From positions 1-57,495 of the forward strand of contig JADRCO010000079.1 in NCBI GenBank assembly GCA_021464525.1: 57,495 bases of DNA, in the 5' to 3' direction. Each line of letters opens with the position of its first letter. Positions within the stretch are counted from its first letter, which is position 1. Shown piece after piece: positions 1 to 12,062 of this stretch. Source of the DNA: Rhizophagus sp. LPA8_4_AMF. Its lineage: Eukaryota; Glomeromycota; Glomeromycetes; Glomerales; Glomeraceae. The notes under the pieces were generated by a model that was not told the DNA's origin, ran no database searches, and was given only the letters and a program-made list of their open reading frames with translations. Both the position numbers and the translations under genes were made by a program.

Positions 1-1665
1 TATGGTTGATTATAATTTAATTGAGTCCTATTGTAAAACACATATAAATAATTGTATAACAATGATTACCAAATTTAAACTTTCCCTATGCTTAATTATT
101 GGTAGTTTATATATATACAAATAATAAAATAGTAAGTATACCAAAATTCCAAATAATTATAATAAAGGTTACATGCAGAATAAATATAATTTTGTATTTT
201 TAATAAAAAAGTATATATTTTGAGAAAATTTTATATGTAAAATAAAACATTACAAAAATGGATCATAGTAAAAAAACAAAATTTTGATGTTATTTTTTAT
301 AAAAATATATATATTTTAAAAATGGATGTAAATTAAATTAGAGATTAGATATCATTTAAATTGTTAAAAATGCAAAATATGCATTGAAAATATGGGATTT
401 ATTTAAAGATATAAACATTTAAAAACAATTATATAAAGTTATAGAATAAAGTAAATAGTAAAATAATCAAATTTATGTATATTTTTCTTGAATTTTAATT
501 AGTATTATAAATATAACTTCTATTGTAATTGTTAAGAATTCTAGTATACTGGGTAATATTTCATAAATATTCTTCTCTATTTATTTAATAATTAAAAGCC
601 TTTATAGTTATGGTAAATACTGTAAGTACTATGAAATATATATTGAGCAGTCTGAATCCAATTTTAGGATATTCCATTTTATAATAACAACAATTACTTT
701 TTTGTTCCTTTGTTTTATAAGATTTATGTGAGATAATGGAATAATATTTTTGATTTAAATATCATTTCGTATAAGATTTTATACTACTGGAAATATAAAA
801 AAAAAGACAAAATAAGAGTTTTTGAAGAATCTCACTTAAGGTAACTAATTCTTTTAAATACTTAAATTTGATGTAAGATTTTCACAGATTTCCCTAGATT
901 CTTTAAGAATCTTCATTGTGGTGGTTTCTCTGATCCAGCACTGTCATATGCATTATTTAAATTACTACTAACAGATTAGTAACAGATCCGATGACTAACT
1001 TCTGCAAGAAAATACAAATGTATTAAAAATTGGAATGACAATAAAAATTTTATTTCTTCTAATCAATCTATAGTGGTGATTGTTTACGATATGATTTATC
1101 TTGGATTTTAATTCGTCAACTGCAAAGGATTTACAGAGAATGGAAATCTGGAGTGGCATCAAATAAAAGTAAAAATTATGTGAAAAATTATTTTAAAAAC
1201 CAGATTATTTGAAACTTTGAGATAAATATTTTGTATTAAAATATGTTAGTGTTGAATAGGTACACATAAAGAACATTATTTAAAGAATGAAAATCAGACA
1301 TAAATTTGCACCGCAATCATATATGAATTTTTGCAATCGACTCACGGATCACGAATTAAAAAATTCGATGAATTAAATAATTTTGCATTCGTGGTTCATT
1401 AAATTATAGCGTATGGTTTTACGATTTTAGACCCTTTATCACAACTTGCAATTTATAAATCTTGCATGAGAATGAAATGAGATACTAGGAACACTCTTCC
1501 TAATGGGCTTATGTAAATTTGGATTTTATTTTGGCCAAACGAAAATTATTCCGTTTTTAATAAGTTTTAAAACATATTTCTTTTAATAAATAAAATATAG
1601 ATACATTATATAATAAATAAACAAAAAATCAAAAAAAAAAACTAAAATATAACAAATTAAAATTG
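1..1665. other. AT-rich intergenic DNA
   Basis: No open reading frame of note, RNA gene or recognisable repeat was found here. The stretch is AT-rich with many stops in all frames. It is the 3' flank of the minus-strand gene CC1 and probably contains that gene's polyadenylation site near its right end, but no signal can be singled out in such AT-rich sequence. Confidence 0.6.
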
Positions 1666-3882
1666 CTACTTTTTTTTTGGTCTGACAATCACTTGAGCCT
1701 TAGTAAATACTCTTCTTTCTTCTTCTTCTAAATTTTCTAATAAAGCTATAGCAGGGAATGAACAAATTTCTACCTCTAATTCCTCATTATCTTCTCCATC
1801 ATCATTTTTAATTTGGCCTACAGATTCCATAATGCTGTGATCAAATTCCTCGCCACTTTCATAAAATTTTATCGAAGGCTTTGGCTCTTGTGTTTTAAGA
1901 CGAAAATAGAAAAGATGCAAAATTTGTCTAATAATTATGGCGACTTCAGAATTAATTTTCTTGTTTTTTTCTTCATCATCTACAGTTCTATATGTATTCA
2001 TGCCGTTTAAATTCGTGTCTACTAAATTTTTAATAAGCGGATGATTTGAATCAACAAAACCACGTTCACCTAATGCTGCGTAAATGTGTTGACGTATTTT
2101 GGTTGGTAATAATTGAGTATGTGCGTCAGTTCCGGTATTCACTTTGGTAAATCGCTCGGTAAGTTCAATTAATTGATTTGTTTTGGAGAAAATGGCGGCC
2201 TCCAACTTATCATCAGCTATAAGATCGACTTTATTTGGAAGATCATTGGGTGTCCGCTTAAAATAATCATCCGTATAATTTAAAGTATGATTAATCAACT
2301 TTCGTTGTAAAGCTGCACTTAAAACTAATTTTGCATTCGTCTTATTCTCTACTAGAGTTTTACATTTAAGATTTTGAAAAAGTGTACGTACAGCATCATT
2401 ATTTATTTTAATACCTCCACGTTTAACTCTAGTAAAATCTGCTAAATCTTTTTGAAATTTTTCAATGTCCCTTGTAAGTTGCATAGGATTATTAGAATCA
2501 TTATCATGCCATCCAACATTCATAATTCCGCCTAACGCTGCTTGATGTTTAGCAGCTTCCTGTCGGAATGTTTTAATTTCTTGTTGCAATTTATTTACTT
2601 CACTTTTTTGATTTTCTTGTAACACTTCAATCTCTTGTTGCAATTTTTCTACTTTAATAGAATCCCATTTATATGAACTATTTCTATATTGCGAGCTTTT
2701 ATATGACTTTTTATCAATCCTAATTTTTTCTTTAGAGGTATTTTCTGAGGTATTTACTTCAATATTATCTTCTTTATTGGATTCAATATTAACTTCTTTA
2801 TCGTCTTTATTGATTTCAATATTAACTTCTTTATCGTCTTTATTGGTTTCAATATTAGTATCATTATTATCATCCTTATTAGTTTTAATATTATCATCTT
2901 TATCGTCTTTGTTTGTTTCAAAATTATTTTCTTTATCGTCTTTATTGATGGTTTCATTTTCAACTTCCTTCTTTTTAGTTAAATTCTCATCACTAACAAA
3001 TTCAGGTGATTCTTCTTTCATTTTGACTTCAACATTATCCATAATTTCTATTTTCTTACCGGCAGGTTCTTCTTTTATCTTGACGAATTCTGTAGGGTCG
3101 GGAGCCGGTTTAACAATCTCAGAATTTTTGTCCGAAATCTCGTTGATTAAAGTGATTTCTTCTTGCTTATTAATAGTGGTTTTTTCAATCCTCAATGTAT
3201 CAGCATATGATTTTTCATCTTGATTACCTAAATTTAAAATTTGTTTGAGACCATTTTCTATTATCCGAGTTTGATTTTCTTTTATTAATAATTGATCGTT
3301 TTCTTTTGTTACATCAGTTGGTTTATTCTTCCATTCTTTTGATAAATATTCAGCAAATTTAGAATAACCATAAATGCGTGATATGAAAATATGACGCAAT
3401 GCTTGTTTTTGTAGATTACTCATGTTATTTAACAAAAGAATAAGATTCATTAAACTTTGTCCATTAACGTTTTGGAGTGCAAGGTGATAATATACTTTGC
3501 TCGTTACTTCTTTTCGTAAAGCCTCATTATTTGTATTTCGATATTCCTTAAATTGTTTGATTATTTCGTCAGTTGCAACACTTTTATCTTTACTAGATGC
3601 TCCACTATTATGCAAATTCGATAAATGTCCTTCAATTAACGTTAATTCGTCATCAAGGTATCTATTATCGGGTTCGGAATCCCATACTAAGAGAAATAGG
3701 TATACAAATCCATCCCACATATGTACATGTACAAAATAGCGAAAAATTTCCCATGATTTGTCTTCTACATTTGAATAAAGTGAATGAATGTATTCATTAG
3801 CATTCTGAATTAAGTTATTATTCGAAGGGTTGTATAAAAAATTATTCTGTTCTCCCAAATGTCCTTCTGGTTGATTGAACAT
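1666..3882 (-). CDS. CC1: coiled-coil partner protein, N-terminal type I
   Basis: Intronless gene for 738 residues. A Gln/Asn-rich leader (about 1-40) precedes a helical N-terminal domain (about 42-190) that starts at SWEIF and ends with YGYSKFAEYL; this is type I, shared with CC2 and CC4. Then come an acidic, Lys-rich linker with degenerate 12-13-residue repeats built on NKDDKEVNIE (about 310-375), a coiled coil with EVLQENQ and KLQQEI stretches (about 410-450), and the conserved C-terminal domain (about 450-738), which contains LPTKIRQHIYAALGERGF and ends in VFTKAQVIVRPKKK. I know no characterised function. No signal peptide or clear membrane span is visible. It is divergent from the Hsp70-like gene H1 across 298 bp, suggesting shared control and a joint role (inference). 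Confidence 0.82.
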   Translation of the reverse strand: MFNQPEGHLGEQNNFLYNPSNNNLIQNANEYIHSLYSNVEDKSWEIFRYFVHVHMWDGFVYLFLLVWDSEPDNRYLDDELTLIEGHLSNLHNSGASSKDKSVATDEIIKQFKEYRNTNNEALRKEVTSKVYYHLALQNVNGQSLMNLILLLNNMSNLQKQALRHIFISRIYGYSKFAEYLSKEWKNKPTDVTKENDQLLIKENQTRIIENGLKQILNLGNQDEKSYADTLRIEKTTINKQEEITLINEISDKNSEIVKPAPDPTEFVKIKEEPAGKKIEIMDNVEVKMKEESPEFVSDENLTKKKEVENETINKDDKENNFETNKDDKDDNIKTNKDDNNDTNIETNKDDKEVNIEINKDDKEVNIESNKEDNIEVNTSENTSKEKIRIDKKSYKSSQYRNSSYKWDSIKVEKLQQEIEVLQENQKSEVNKLQQEIKTFRQEAAKHQAALGGIMNVGWHDNDSNNPMQLTRDIEKFQKDLADFTRVKRGGIKINNDAVRTLFQNLKCKTLVENKTNAKLVLSAALQRKLINHTLNYTDDYFKRTPNDLPNKVDLIADDKLEAAIFSKTNQLIELTERFTKVNTGTDAHTQLLPTKIRQHIYAALGERGFVDSNHPLIKNLVDTNLNGMNTYRTVDDEEKNKKINSEVAIIIRQILHLFYFRLKTQEPKPSIKFYESGEEFDHSIMESVGQIKNDDGEDNEELEVEICSFPAIALLENLEEEERRVFTKAQVIVRPKKK

Positions 3883-4180
3883 TTTTAAAATTTTTTTTTT
3901 TTTTTAAAAAAAAAGTCGAAAAACGTTTAAATGCTAATGATTTTTAATTTTTATATTAAAATGGTTTCACAAGTTATTGTTTACGTTTTTGGAAATGAAC
4001 TTCTAAAATTCTGAATCTACATTCCAAGTTTACAAAATTAGCAGTTGAACAAAACTTAAATTGGTAAAAATAATGTTTTGATTAGCCAATTTAATAGATT
4101 TATAACTCCGGAAAAAAAAAATTTCACTTTTTCTTTTTTTTTTGAAAATAACATAATACTAAACGTTCCGTCTATAAAAT
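3883..4180. promoter_or_regulatory. Divergent promoter region between CC1 and H1
   Basis: This 298-bp spacer lies between two start codons facing away from each other, so it must hold both promoters unless transcription starts further inside a gene. A run of about 15 T followed directly by 9 A sits just upstream of the CC1 start (3891-3914). Such poly(dA:dT) tracts often exclude nucleosomes. No heat-shock element with correct spacing was found. Confidence 0.55.
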
Positions 4181-6615
4181 ATGACTTCAACTGATATACG
4201 AGTGGTGGTCGCTATAGGTAAGAACTAAGAAATAATTATGATAGTTTTAAACGACGAGCAGAAGAAATATAGTGATACAAAAATAAAGAAAATAAAAATA
4301 AGTTATATAGCTTTTTAAAAGAATAGAAAAAAGGGTTTAAAACTTAATTAAAATAACATTTTCTAAATTACCTTTTCATCTTTATTTTTCACGTTAAAAA
4401 TATTAGATTTTGGAACTACGTATAGTGGTTTTGCATATGCGAATAAAATAAACCCAGATGAAATCGATATCAATACTCGATGGTATGCAAAATCAATTAA
4501 TAACTCGTATTTTAAAGTTTATATTTTTAATTGTTTCTAAACTACTTAAAATGGATAATAGGTCGGGTCGTGAAGGATTACCAAAAACAAATACAGCATT
4601 ATTATATGATGCTAATTGCGATCAAGTATTAAGATGGGGAGAACCAGCACTTTTTCAGGAACAAAGACGAAAGAAAAACCAGGATGCGGAGCAATTTCAT
4701 ATTATCGAAAGATTTAAATTACATTTGGATGATAAGATGAAGCAGAAACCTCAGCTACCTCTAATGTTTGATTATAAAAAAGCTATTACTGATTACTTAA
4801 TTAAAATGAAAGCTGTAAGCAATTTTCTTTTAAAATATCTTTGTTTGAATTAATAAATAATCTCTAATTTTTAATTTGATAAAGGTTATTGAGGAAACTC
4901 TTGAAAGAAGTTGGCCTGGACTTAGCTTAAATCAGGTTTTGTTCGTATTATCCGTACCAGCTGAATGGGTAGATTATTTTGGAACTCATTGTTACTTTAT
5001 GGATCTTATAAAAGCATTTTTATTAATTATTATTTTTTTATTAAATAGTTACCTTATACAAGAGCTGTTCTTCGAGAATGTGTATTTAGGGCAGGGTTTA
5101 TTGATGAAGATACTCACTCAAACCTAGAGTTTATAACTGAACGTAAGAAGAGAATTCTGATCATACGACTTTATGTTAATTATAAATTTCCTTATTAATT
5201 ATTTTTTTCTCTTTGATTTAAAGCTGAGGCCGCAGCCATCCATTGTTTATCCGTATGTAATGAACATAATTTGAAAGAAAATGGTTTGTAAATAACTTTT
5301 AAATCCATAAATCAGTATATAATTAGATTTTTTCTGTCATTCATATATCAAATAAATTATTTTTCAGATACGTTCCTTGTTGTTGACTGTGGAGGCGGAA
5401 CAGTAGATTTAACAGTACGCACATTACTTGCAGGCAACAAATTACGTGAAGTAACAGTTAGATCAGGAGGTCTTTGCGGAAGTACTTTTGTTGACGAAGA
5501 GTTTCTTAAGTTTTTGGGTCGTAAAGTTGGTATTAAAGCTTTAGGAGCTTTTAAAGAACAAGCTTATGAAGATTTGCAAAAACTTATTCATCGATTTTTT
5601 TGTCGATACGTAAAATTACCTTTTACCGGATATGAAGATGAATTCGAACCGATTGAATTAGATTTAGAAACTAATTGTTCAGCTTTAATACCATATATTA
5701 GTGGAGAATTAAAGGATAAACTTGAAGAAGAAGATTGGATTATCGATATAGAATTCGATGATGTAAAAAATATGTTTGACCCTGCAATTCAAACAATAAT
5801 TAGATTAATAGACGCACAATTAAATAGTGTTCCACCTAATAAAGTTAAAGCTATGTTTTTAGTTGGAGGTTTTAGTGAATCTCCATATTTAACAAGACGA
5901 ATTAAAGAATTTTTTGAGGGTCGGGTCCAGAGAATAGCTTTTCCCCGAAAACCAATTGCAGCTATTGTAAAAGGTTCGAATTGTTATTTGATAAAAATCG
6001 GTATTAACGTTAAAAATTATTTGTTCTTATATTCCTTTATTGTGTAGGCGCTGTTTCATATGGCCTAAACATGCAAGTAATTGAATCGAGGATCATTCCA
6101 TGGACGTTTGGAATAGAGGTTAAAGGTCAATTTGATGAAAGTCATGATCCAATAAAACTTCGGTAAATCTCTTTAACTTTTTGATCTAATTCTTTCATTA
6201 ATTAAAAAAAATAATTTTGATTGTATTTCATTTTCTTATTTTATTTTTTAAAAAATGTTATTCCAGTACTCGTGATGGCCGAATTTGGAGATTTGATATT
6301 TTGGTTAATAAAGGGGAGAGTCTTAAATTGAATGAAGAACGCAGCAAAGAATATAAACCATTTCAAGATAATCAAGAAGCAATTGTTTTTAAAGTTTTAT
6401 ACTCAAAAATTAAATATCCGAGATATCCTAGTCAAAATAATGTAGAAATATTAGGTGAATTAAGAATATTATTACCAGATATCCATCTTGGCAGGAATCG
6501 TCCTATAGAATTTTCTCTAAAATTTGCTAAAGAGGAAATTAAAGCTACCGCAAGAAACAAAATCACGGATAAAATATATCAAACTACGTTTAAATATCCT
6601 TTTGAATTAAAATAA
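4181..6615 (+). CDS. H1: Hsp70-like (HSPA12-type) ATPase, 9 exons
   Basis: Spliced gene, exons 4181-4217, 4407-4482, 4562-4814, 4885-4968, 5049-5142, 5224-5283, 5368-5973, 6048-6162 and 6267-6615, giving 557 residues in frame. All three nucleotide-binding motifs of the actin/Hsp70 fold are present: phosphate-1 DFGTTYSG (13-20), phosphate-2 DCGGGTVDLT (from 208) and adenosine LVGGFSESPYL (from about 366). The tail after about 443 is a short beta-rich segment (IEFSLKFAKEEIKATARNK) in place of the usual long substrate domain and lid, and there is no EEVD end. It is probably a cytosolic ATPase, since no signal peptide is seen. It belongs to the same subclass as H2. It is head-to-head with CC1. 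The start is chosen because MTSTDIRVVVAI joins the GTT motif in frame across intron 1. Confidence 0.86.
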
Positions 6616-7283
6616 ATTTTCATATATCTGTAAAAAAAAAATTTATGTACAGTATACATATTTATTTTTTATTGTTTTTTATTTCAAATCTTGAATAATC
6701 TTTTCTTTTTTTTTATTCCAATAAAATTTAAGCAAACAATTTTTTATCTTTTTTTAATTTTAATTTTCTCGGGTAAAAAACTTTTACAATAGAATAATTT
6801 TATATAGCGAAAACTATTTAACCATTTCATCTTTTTAGATAGATAAAATGATGATGTATTATGTTTTATTACAATTGCATAATAAAAAAAAGATTAACCC
6901 TTATCTTAACTAAATTTTTTTGATAATGGTTCAGTTAAAAATATCTATTATTAATAACTTAACCTAATTTATAATAGTTGAAATATTTAAAAAAAAATTT
7001 ATTATATATAAGGCAATTATCAACTATTTAGCACGAAAAACAATGAAAATAAGGTTATATTGAAAATGTAACACGTGAAATTACTATTTGTTTTAATTTT
7101 TTAAGCATAAAATTTTCTTAACACTTCTTCACTTTATTACTTTATTTGGAACTAAGATTGTCGATAATGAACACACGAGCTTGTGAACCCGATTGCGAAT
7201 AATAAATATAATTTTTTTTTTCTTTTTACCGTATCAAATGTAAATTCTTTCTTTTTTTTTTCTTAATATCGAAAAGTTTTTTT
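6616..7283. other. Intergenic spacer, H1 3' end to CC2 start
   Basis: AT-rich spacer that contains the 3' flank of H1 and the promoter of CC2. Pyrimidine-rich runs lie just before the CC2 start. One CACGTG palindrome occurs at 7072. Nothing else is recognisable. Confidence 0.5.
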
Positions 7284-9290
7284 ATGCAATTTGAAAAAAA
7301 AAAAATGCAATCTCTTAATTTGAATGAACAAAATAGTAACAATAGGAATGATGATAATTCTTGGGAATGTTTTCGTAAATTTGTTAATGTACACATGTGG
7401 GATGGGTTCGTATATTTATTCATTGTAGTATGTGATTCTGAGAAGGAATTGGATTGTCTTAAGGGTGATTTTGATGAAATGAGGAATAGAATTTATTATT
7501 TATATAATTATGGAGGTTCTAGTGAAGATAAATATAATGTGACTAACGAAATAATGGATAAATATATAAGAAGTCGATTTAACAAGAATGAGGATTTGCG
7601 TAACAAAGTAATGATATCAGTATTTAGACAACTTGAATCTCATAATATTTATGACCCACATCTATCAGATATGATTCATTTATTTGATAAAATGTCTAGG
7701 TTTCAATTAAAATCATTGCGAGATATGTTTATATCACGAATTTATGGTTATTCTAAATTCAGTGAATATTTATATAAAAGATGGAACAGTAGATATTATA
7801 CAAAGAATAAGATAGATGAAGTTTTTCGTCCTGAAGATAAAAAGGTTAAACAAAAAGTATATCAAAACATTGATGATACAGAGGATAAGAATGATGATGA
7901 CTCCCATCAAGAAGATAGAAAAGTTAATGCAAAAGAACAAAATGTTGATCAAAATATTGACCAAAATAAGAACAAACATCATACAGAGAATGGGAAAGGT
8001 GAAAATTCTTATCAAGAATATAAAAAGGTTAATACAAACGAACAAAGAGTTGATCAAAACATTGAACATGATACAGAGAATAAGAAAGATGAAGACTTTC
8101 ATCAGGAAGATAGAGTTAAAGAACAAAAGGTTGATCAAAATATTGATCAAAACAAGAGCAAATTGTCAAGAGCTAATGAATCAAAGTCTGAACACGAAGA
8201 AAATAATACTCAAGACCAAAGTATGGAAGAAAAAAAGCATGATTATAAAGAAACTAACAGCAGCTCTTCAACAAACAAAATCTCAAAGAAAGGTTCTAAA
8301 AAAAATAAAACCCTGAATACCATAGAAAAGAAATCTCAAGGAAATCAAAAAAAAGCTTTTAAAGTAGAAAAATTGCAACAAGAAATTGAGGCATTACGAC
8401 AGGAAGCTGCTAAGCATCAAGCGGCGTTAGGTGGAATCATGAATGTTGGGTGGCGTGATGATGATTCTAATAATTCTGTGCAACTTACAAGAGATATTGA
8501 AAAACTTCAAAAAGGTTTAGATGATTTTACCAGGGTTAAACGTAGTGGTATTAAGATAAAAATCGATGCCGCAAATAGACTTTTCGAAGATTATGGATGT
8601 AATTTGTCTCAAGAAAAAAATAATATGAAGTTAGTATTGGGTGCAGTTTTACAACAACATTTGATTAAAATCATTTTAGAATCCGCAGATAGTTATTTTA
8701 ATCAGATATTTAATAATAATATTGAAAAAGATCAAGAAAATGATTCTACAACTTGTATAGTTGATGATAAGTTAGAAGCTGTTATTTTATCCAGAATAAA
8801 AGAATTAATTAAGCTGGCAACTCGTTTTGAGGAGACTCGCACGGGAACCGATGAGCATTCTCGAATTTTACCAACTAAATTACGTCAACAAATTTATGCA
8901 GCATTAGGTCATCGAGGTTTTGCCAAATCGGATCATCCATTCATTACTCAATTAACAAAAGATATTTTAGATGAAATGAATAAATATCGGATTATAGCAT
9001 CTTCTGATAAGAATTCAAAGCTCGAAAAAGAGATAATTACAATTATTTTTCAGGTCATCCGAATTTTTTATTTTCGTCTTCATACACAAGAACCAGTCCC
9101 TTCATGGGAATTTTATAAAAGTGGGGATTGTTTTGATCCTGATGTTATGAATCAGATTGGACAAAGCGATGAAGGAGAATTGGAAGTAGAAATTTGTTCA
9201 TTCCCTGTTGTAGCTTTAATTAAAAATTTAGATGATGAAGCAAAAAGGGTATTTACTAAAGCTCAAGTGATTGTCAGACCAAAAAAGTGA
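7284..9290 (+). CDS. CC2: coiled-coil partner protein, N-terminal type I
   Basis: Intronless gene for 668 residues. A second ATG at 7305 (MQSLNLNEQ) is an equally possible start, because the first seven codons run through an A-tract. The type I helical domain (about 27-165) contains SWECFRKFVNVHMWDGF and RIYGYSKFSEYL, very close to CC1. The linker (about 170-355) is charged and built of imperfect 30-40-residue units around KEQNVDQNIDQNKNK. A short coiled coil (KVEKLQQEIEALRQEAAKHQ, about 362-392) leads into the conserved C-terminal domain (about 393-668), which ends VFTKAQVIVRPKK. CC2 converges tail-to-tail with H2, the closest paralogue of H1, so CC1/H1 and CC2/H2 look like one duplicated pair in which one member was inverted. 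The molecular function is unknown. Confidence 0.82.
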   Translation: MQFEKKKMQSLNLNEQNSNNRNDDNSWECFRKFVNVHMWDGFVYLFIVVCDSEKELDCLKGDFDEMRNRIYYLYNYGGSSEDKYNVTNEIMDKYIRSRFNKNEDLRNKVMISVFRQLESHNIYDPHLSDMIHLFDKMSRFQLKSLRDMFISRIYGYSKFSEYLYKRWNSRYYTKNKIDEVFRPEDKKVKQKVYQNIDDTEDKNDDDSHQEDRKVNAKEQNVDQNIDQNKNKHHTENGKGENSYQEYKKVNTNEQRVDQNIEHDTENKKDEDFHQEDRVKEQKVDQNIDQNKSKLSRANESKSEHEENNTQDQSMEEKKHDYKETNSSSSTNKISKKGSKKNKTLNTIEKKSQGNQKKAFKVEKLQQEIEALRQEAAKHQAALGGIMNVGWRDDDSNNSVQLTRDIEKLQKGLDDFTRVKRSGIKIKIDAANRLFEDYGCNLSQEKNNMKLVLGAVLQQHLIKIILESADSYFNQIFNNNIEKDQENDSTTCIVDDKLEAVILSRIKELIKLATRFEETRTGTDEHSRILPTKLRQQIYAALGHRGFAKSDHPFITQLTKDILDEMNKYRIIASSDKNSKLEKEIITIIFQVIRIFYFRLHTQEPVPSWEFYKSGDCFDPDVMNQIGQSDEGELEVEICSFPVVALIKNLDDEAKRVFTKAQVIVRPKK

Positions 9291-9715
9291 ACATTTTAAT
9301 TCATTTATTTATTTATTTTATTGTCGAGGTTAGTAAATAACAATGAGAATCTATTTAATATTTGATCAAATATTTTAGAGCCATTTTCCTTATAATGGTT
9401 TACTTTACGAGTGAATAATTGTGATAACAATATAGTGACGTGTATTTTTCTATGAAAAATAATCCTGTTAAAGTTAGTATGTATTAAATCAACAGTTTAA
9501 CTTTTACCATTTTCTTAAAATATTCGAATGTAGAGAAAAGTGCGTTCTCCCTTTATCATCCATTCAATAAATATAATAAATGCAAGGATTTTAAAAAATA
9601 AAAAATACATATATATTGATTTTATTTAACAAAAATTATTTGGAATTTTTTTTTTTTGGTAAACTGATATGATACACTTGTTTAATAGATAAAATATTAA
9701 ATAGAAGTAAGCATA
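9291..9715. other. Convergent intergenic spacer, CC2 and H2
   Basis: AT-rich spacer between two converging 3' ends. It is expected to hold both polyadenylation signals. No other structure was seen. Confidence 0.5.
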
Positions 9716-12062
9716 TTAAACTGAATCATCTTCAGGATAATTAAATGTAGCGCTATATGATTCATCTATATCAAATTTGTTGCGTGCCGTTACTTTAAGT
9801 TCTTCCTCTGCAAACTTTATAAAAAATTCTATTATACGATTCGTACCATAACCCTTTAAAGGTAAGTTGATGGTTAACTTTCCTAATGTTTTTACTCCTT
9901 TTTGACTTGGATATTTAGGTTTTGGAAAATTTGCATATAGGAGTTTGAATGTAACAGCTAGTTGATTTCTGCTCAAAGGTTTGTATTCTCTAGGTTCACC
10001 ATCCTCATTAACCACAAGTTTTTCTCCCTGATTCGCTAAGACATTAAATCTTAAAATTCTATTGCCATCAAATCTGAATAAAAAGAATGTGTTATTGTTA
10101 ATAAATTTAGTTTAATGAAAAAATTGATATTGGCATACCGAAGTTCCTTTGGATCCTTATAATCATATTCGCTATTAATCTCTATGCCGTAAGACCACTT
10201 AAGTTTTCTTGTCTTTATTATATTCTTGTTTAATCCATAATAACAAGCACCTTAAGAATGAATGTAGGAAATATAGGTAAACAAAACATCATGTATTTAT
10301 AAAAATACATGTTAAGAATATGTTAATTTTAAGAATACCTTTCACAACAGCAGCAATTGGATCAGGAGGATTTATTATTTTATCATTATCAATACGATTC
10401 TTAAAAACAGATTTGACTCGTTTAAATAAATAAGTTGATTCACTGAAACCTCCTACGAGAAACATTGTCTTTAATTTTCGTTGTTTTGGAAGACGTTCTA
10501 ATTGTGCATGGATCAAGTCAATTATATCATTAACTGCTGGGTCAAACATTCTCATTACATCGTCAAACTTTATGTCTATAATCCATTCTTCATTTTCGAG
10601 CTTTTCTTTTGTTTCCCCGGTAATATATTGAATTAAAGCTGGACAATATTTTTCTAAATCTAACTCAATTGGCTCAAATTCTTCAGAATCTCCATCAAAA
10701 GGTAATTTAACTTCTGGACAAAAGAACTTGTAAATCAATTTTTGTAAACTTCCATAATGATTTTCTTTTAACTGATCCATAGCTTTTGAACCAACTGTAA
10801 GACGTAAAAATTTCAGGAATTCTTGATCTACAAAAGTACTACCACAGAGACCGCCTGACCTTACAGTTTCTTCCTCTAATGTTTTATCTGGTAGCAAAGA
10901 TCTTATAGTTAAATCTACAGTTCCTCCTCCACAATCTACAACAAGGTAGGTATCTGGTACAAGGCAAAAATTAACATGATTGTTTTGTATTAAATCTACT
11001 CACGAAAATCAATGCTTTTTAATATTTACCGCCAGGTGAAAAATCCTCGACAGCGTATGACAAACAATATATTGCTGCGGCTTCGGCTTAAAATTAAAAT
11101 GAATTTAGATCCTAAGAATAATAGAACACGTTTTATAAATTGGAATTCTTACGCTCAGTTGTGAATTCTAATCTATAATGATTCGATTGTCGCTTTGATT
11201 CATCAAGTAATCCTGCCTTGTATACACAATCTCGTAATATATCTCTAGTGTGAGGTAGCTTTGATTGAAAGTTGAAACAAATTAATAATAGATAAATTGC
11301 ATTACACGTGTAAATGATATATATCATCTATTAAAAAATTACCCATTCCGCCGGAACAGACAATACAAATAATACTTGAGATAAAGAAACTTTGCAACGT
11401 TTTTCTAAAACTTCTTCAATTACCTTCATAGAATAGAAGTTTAAGTAAATGTTATGTAAAAAAAAAAAATTATATACATATGTTACATACTTCTTTCATT
11501 TTAACAAAATAATCAGTAATCACTGTCTTGGCATCTAAGTTTTTCGGTAATACGGGCCAATTATCTTTTGCATCTTTATCAAGCAACAACTTAAATCTTT
11601 CAATGATATAATGAACTTGTTCCACTCTTCTTGATGGTTCATAAATAAGAGCTTGTTCGCCCCATTTTTTATGAAGCTCTAAACATTCATCAATATATAA
11701 CAAAGCGGTATTTGTTTTTGGTAACCCTTTTCTTCCCAACCTATTTTTTTTAATATAAATAAATGTGAATAAATATAAAAAAGAATATCATTCTAATAAA
11801 TGTATATATATAAATAGAGAATAAATATAAAAAAGAACAATTCTTATATATATATTTACCAAATATTATTAAGGTAAATATTGCTAATATTAATTTCTTC
11901 GGGTTCAACTTTATTCGCAAATGCAAACCCACTAAAAGTTGTTCCGAAATCTTTTTTAAAATAAAATAAAACTTAGAAAAAAATGTACAACATAATTACA
12001 TTTTTGTAATTAAGTTACATACCAATAGCTACAACTACATTGATATCATTTTCCGAAGACAT
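9716..12062 (-). CDS. H2: Hsp70-like (HSPA12-type) ATPase, 9 exons
   Basis: Exons in transcript order: 12062-12023, 11950-11860, 11740-11491, 11423-11343, 11258-11153, 11086-11030, 10953-10339, 10250-10139 and 10073-9716; 569 residues in frame. Intron positions and phases match H1, placing both in one subclass. Motifs are phosphate-1 DFGTTFSGFAFANK, phosphate-2 DCGGGTVDLT, LCGSTFVDQEF and adenosine FLVGGFSESTYL. The C-terminal beta segment carries IEFFIKFAEEELKVTARNK and the protein ends with a short acidic tail (EDDSV). It converges with CC2 and lies upstream of CC3 on the same strand as CC3. It is probably a cytosolic ATPase; substrate and partner are unknown. Pairing with CC2 is inferred from subclass and position. 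Confidence 0.85.

Noticed and set aside
2777-3223. Long open frames antisense to the CC1 linker (also 2754-2963 and 3497-3800)
   Set aside because: They are shadows of the repeat-coded linker and N-terminal domain; their composition is that of reversed Asp/Lys/Asn codons.
3960-4060. Possible heat-shock elements upstream of H1
   Set aside because: GAA and TTC words occur, but the 2-nt spacing needed for a GAAnnTTC array is not met.
7770-8316. Open frames overlapping the CC2 linker on both strands
   Set aside because: They run exactly over the repeat region of CC2 and have biased Lys/Ile or Phe/Leu content expected of shifted frames.
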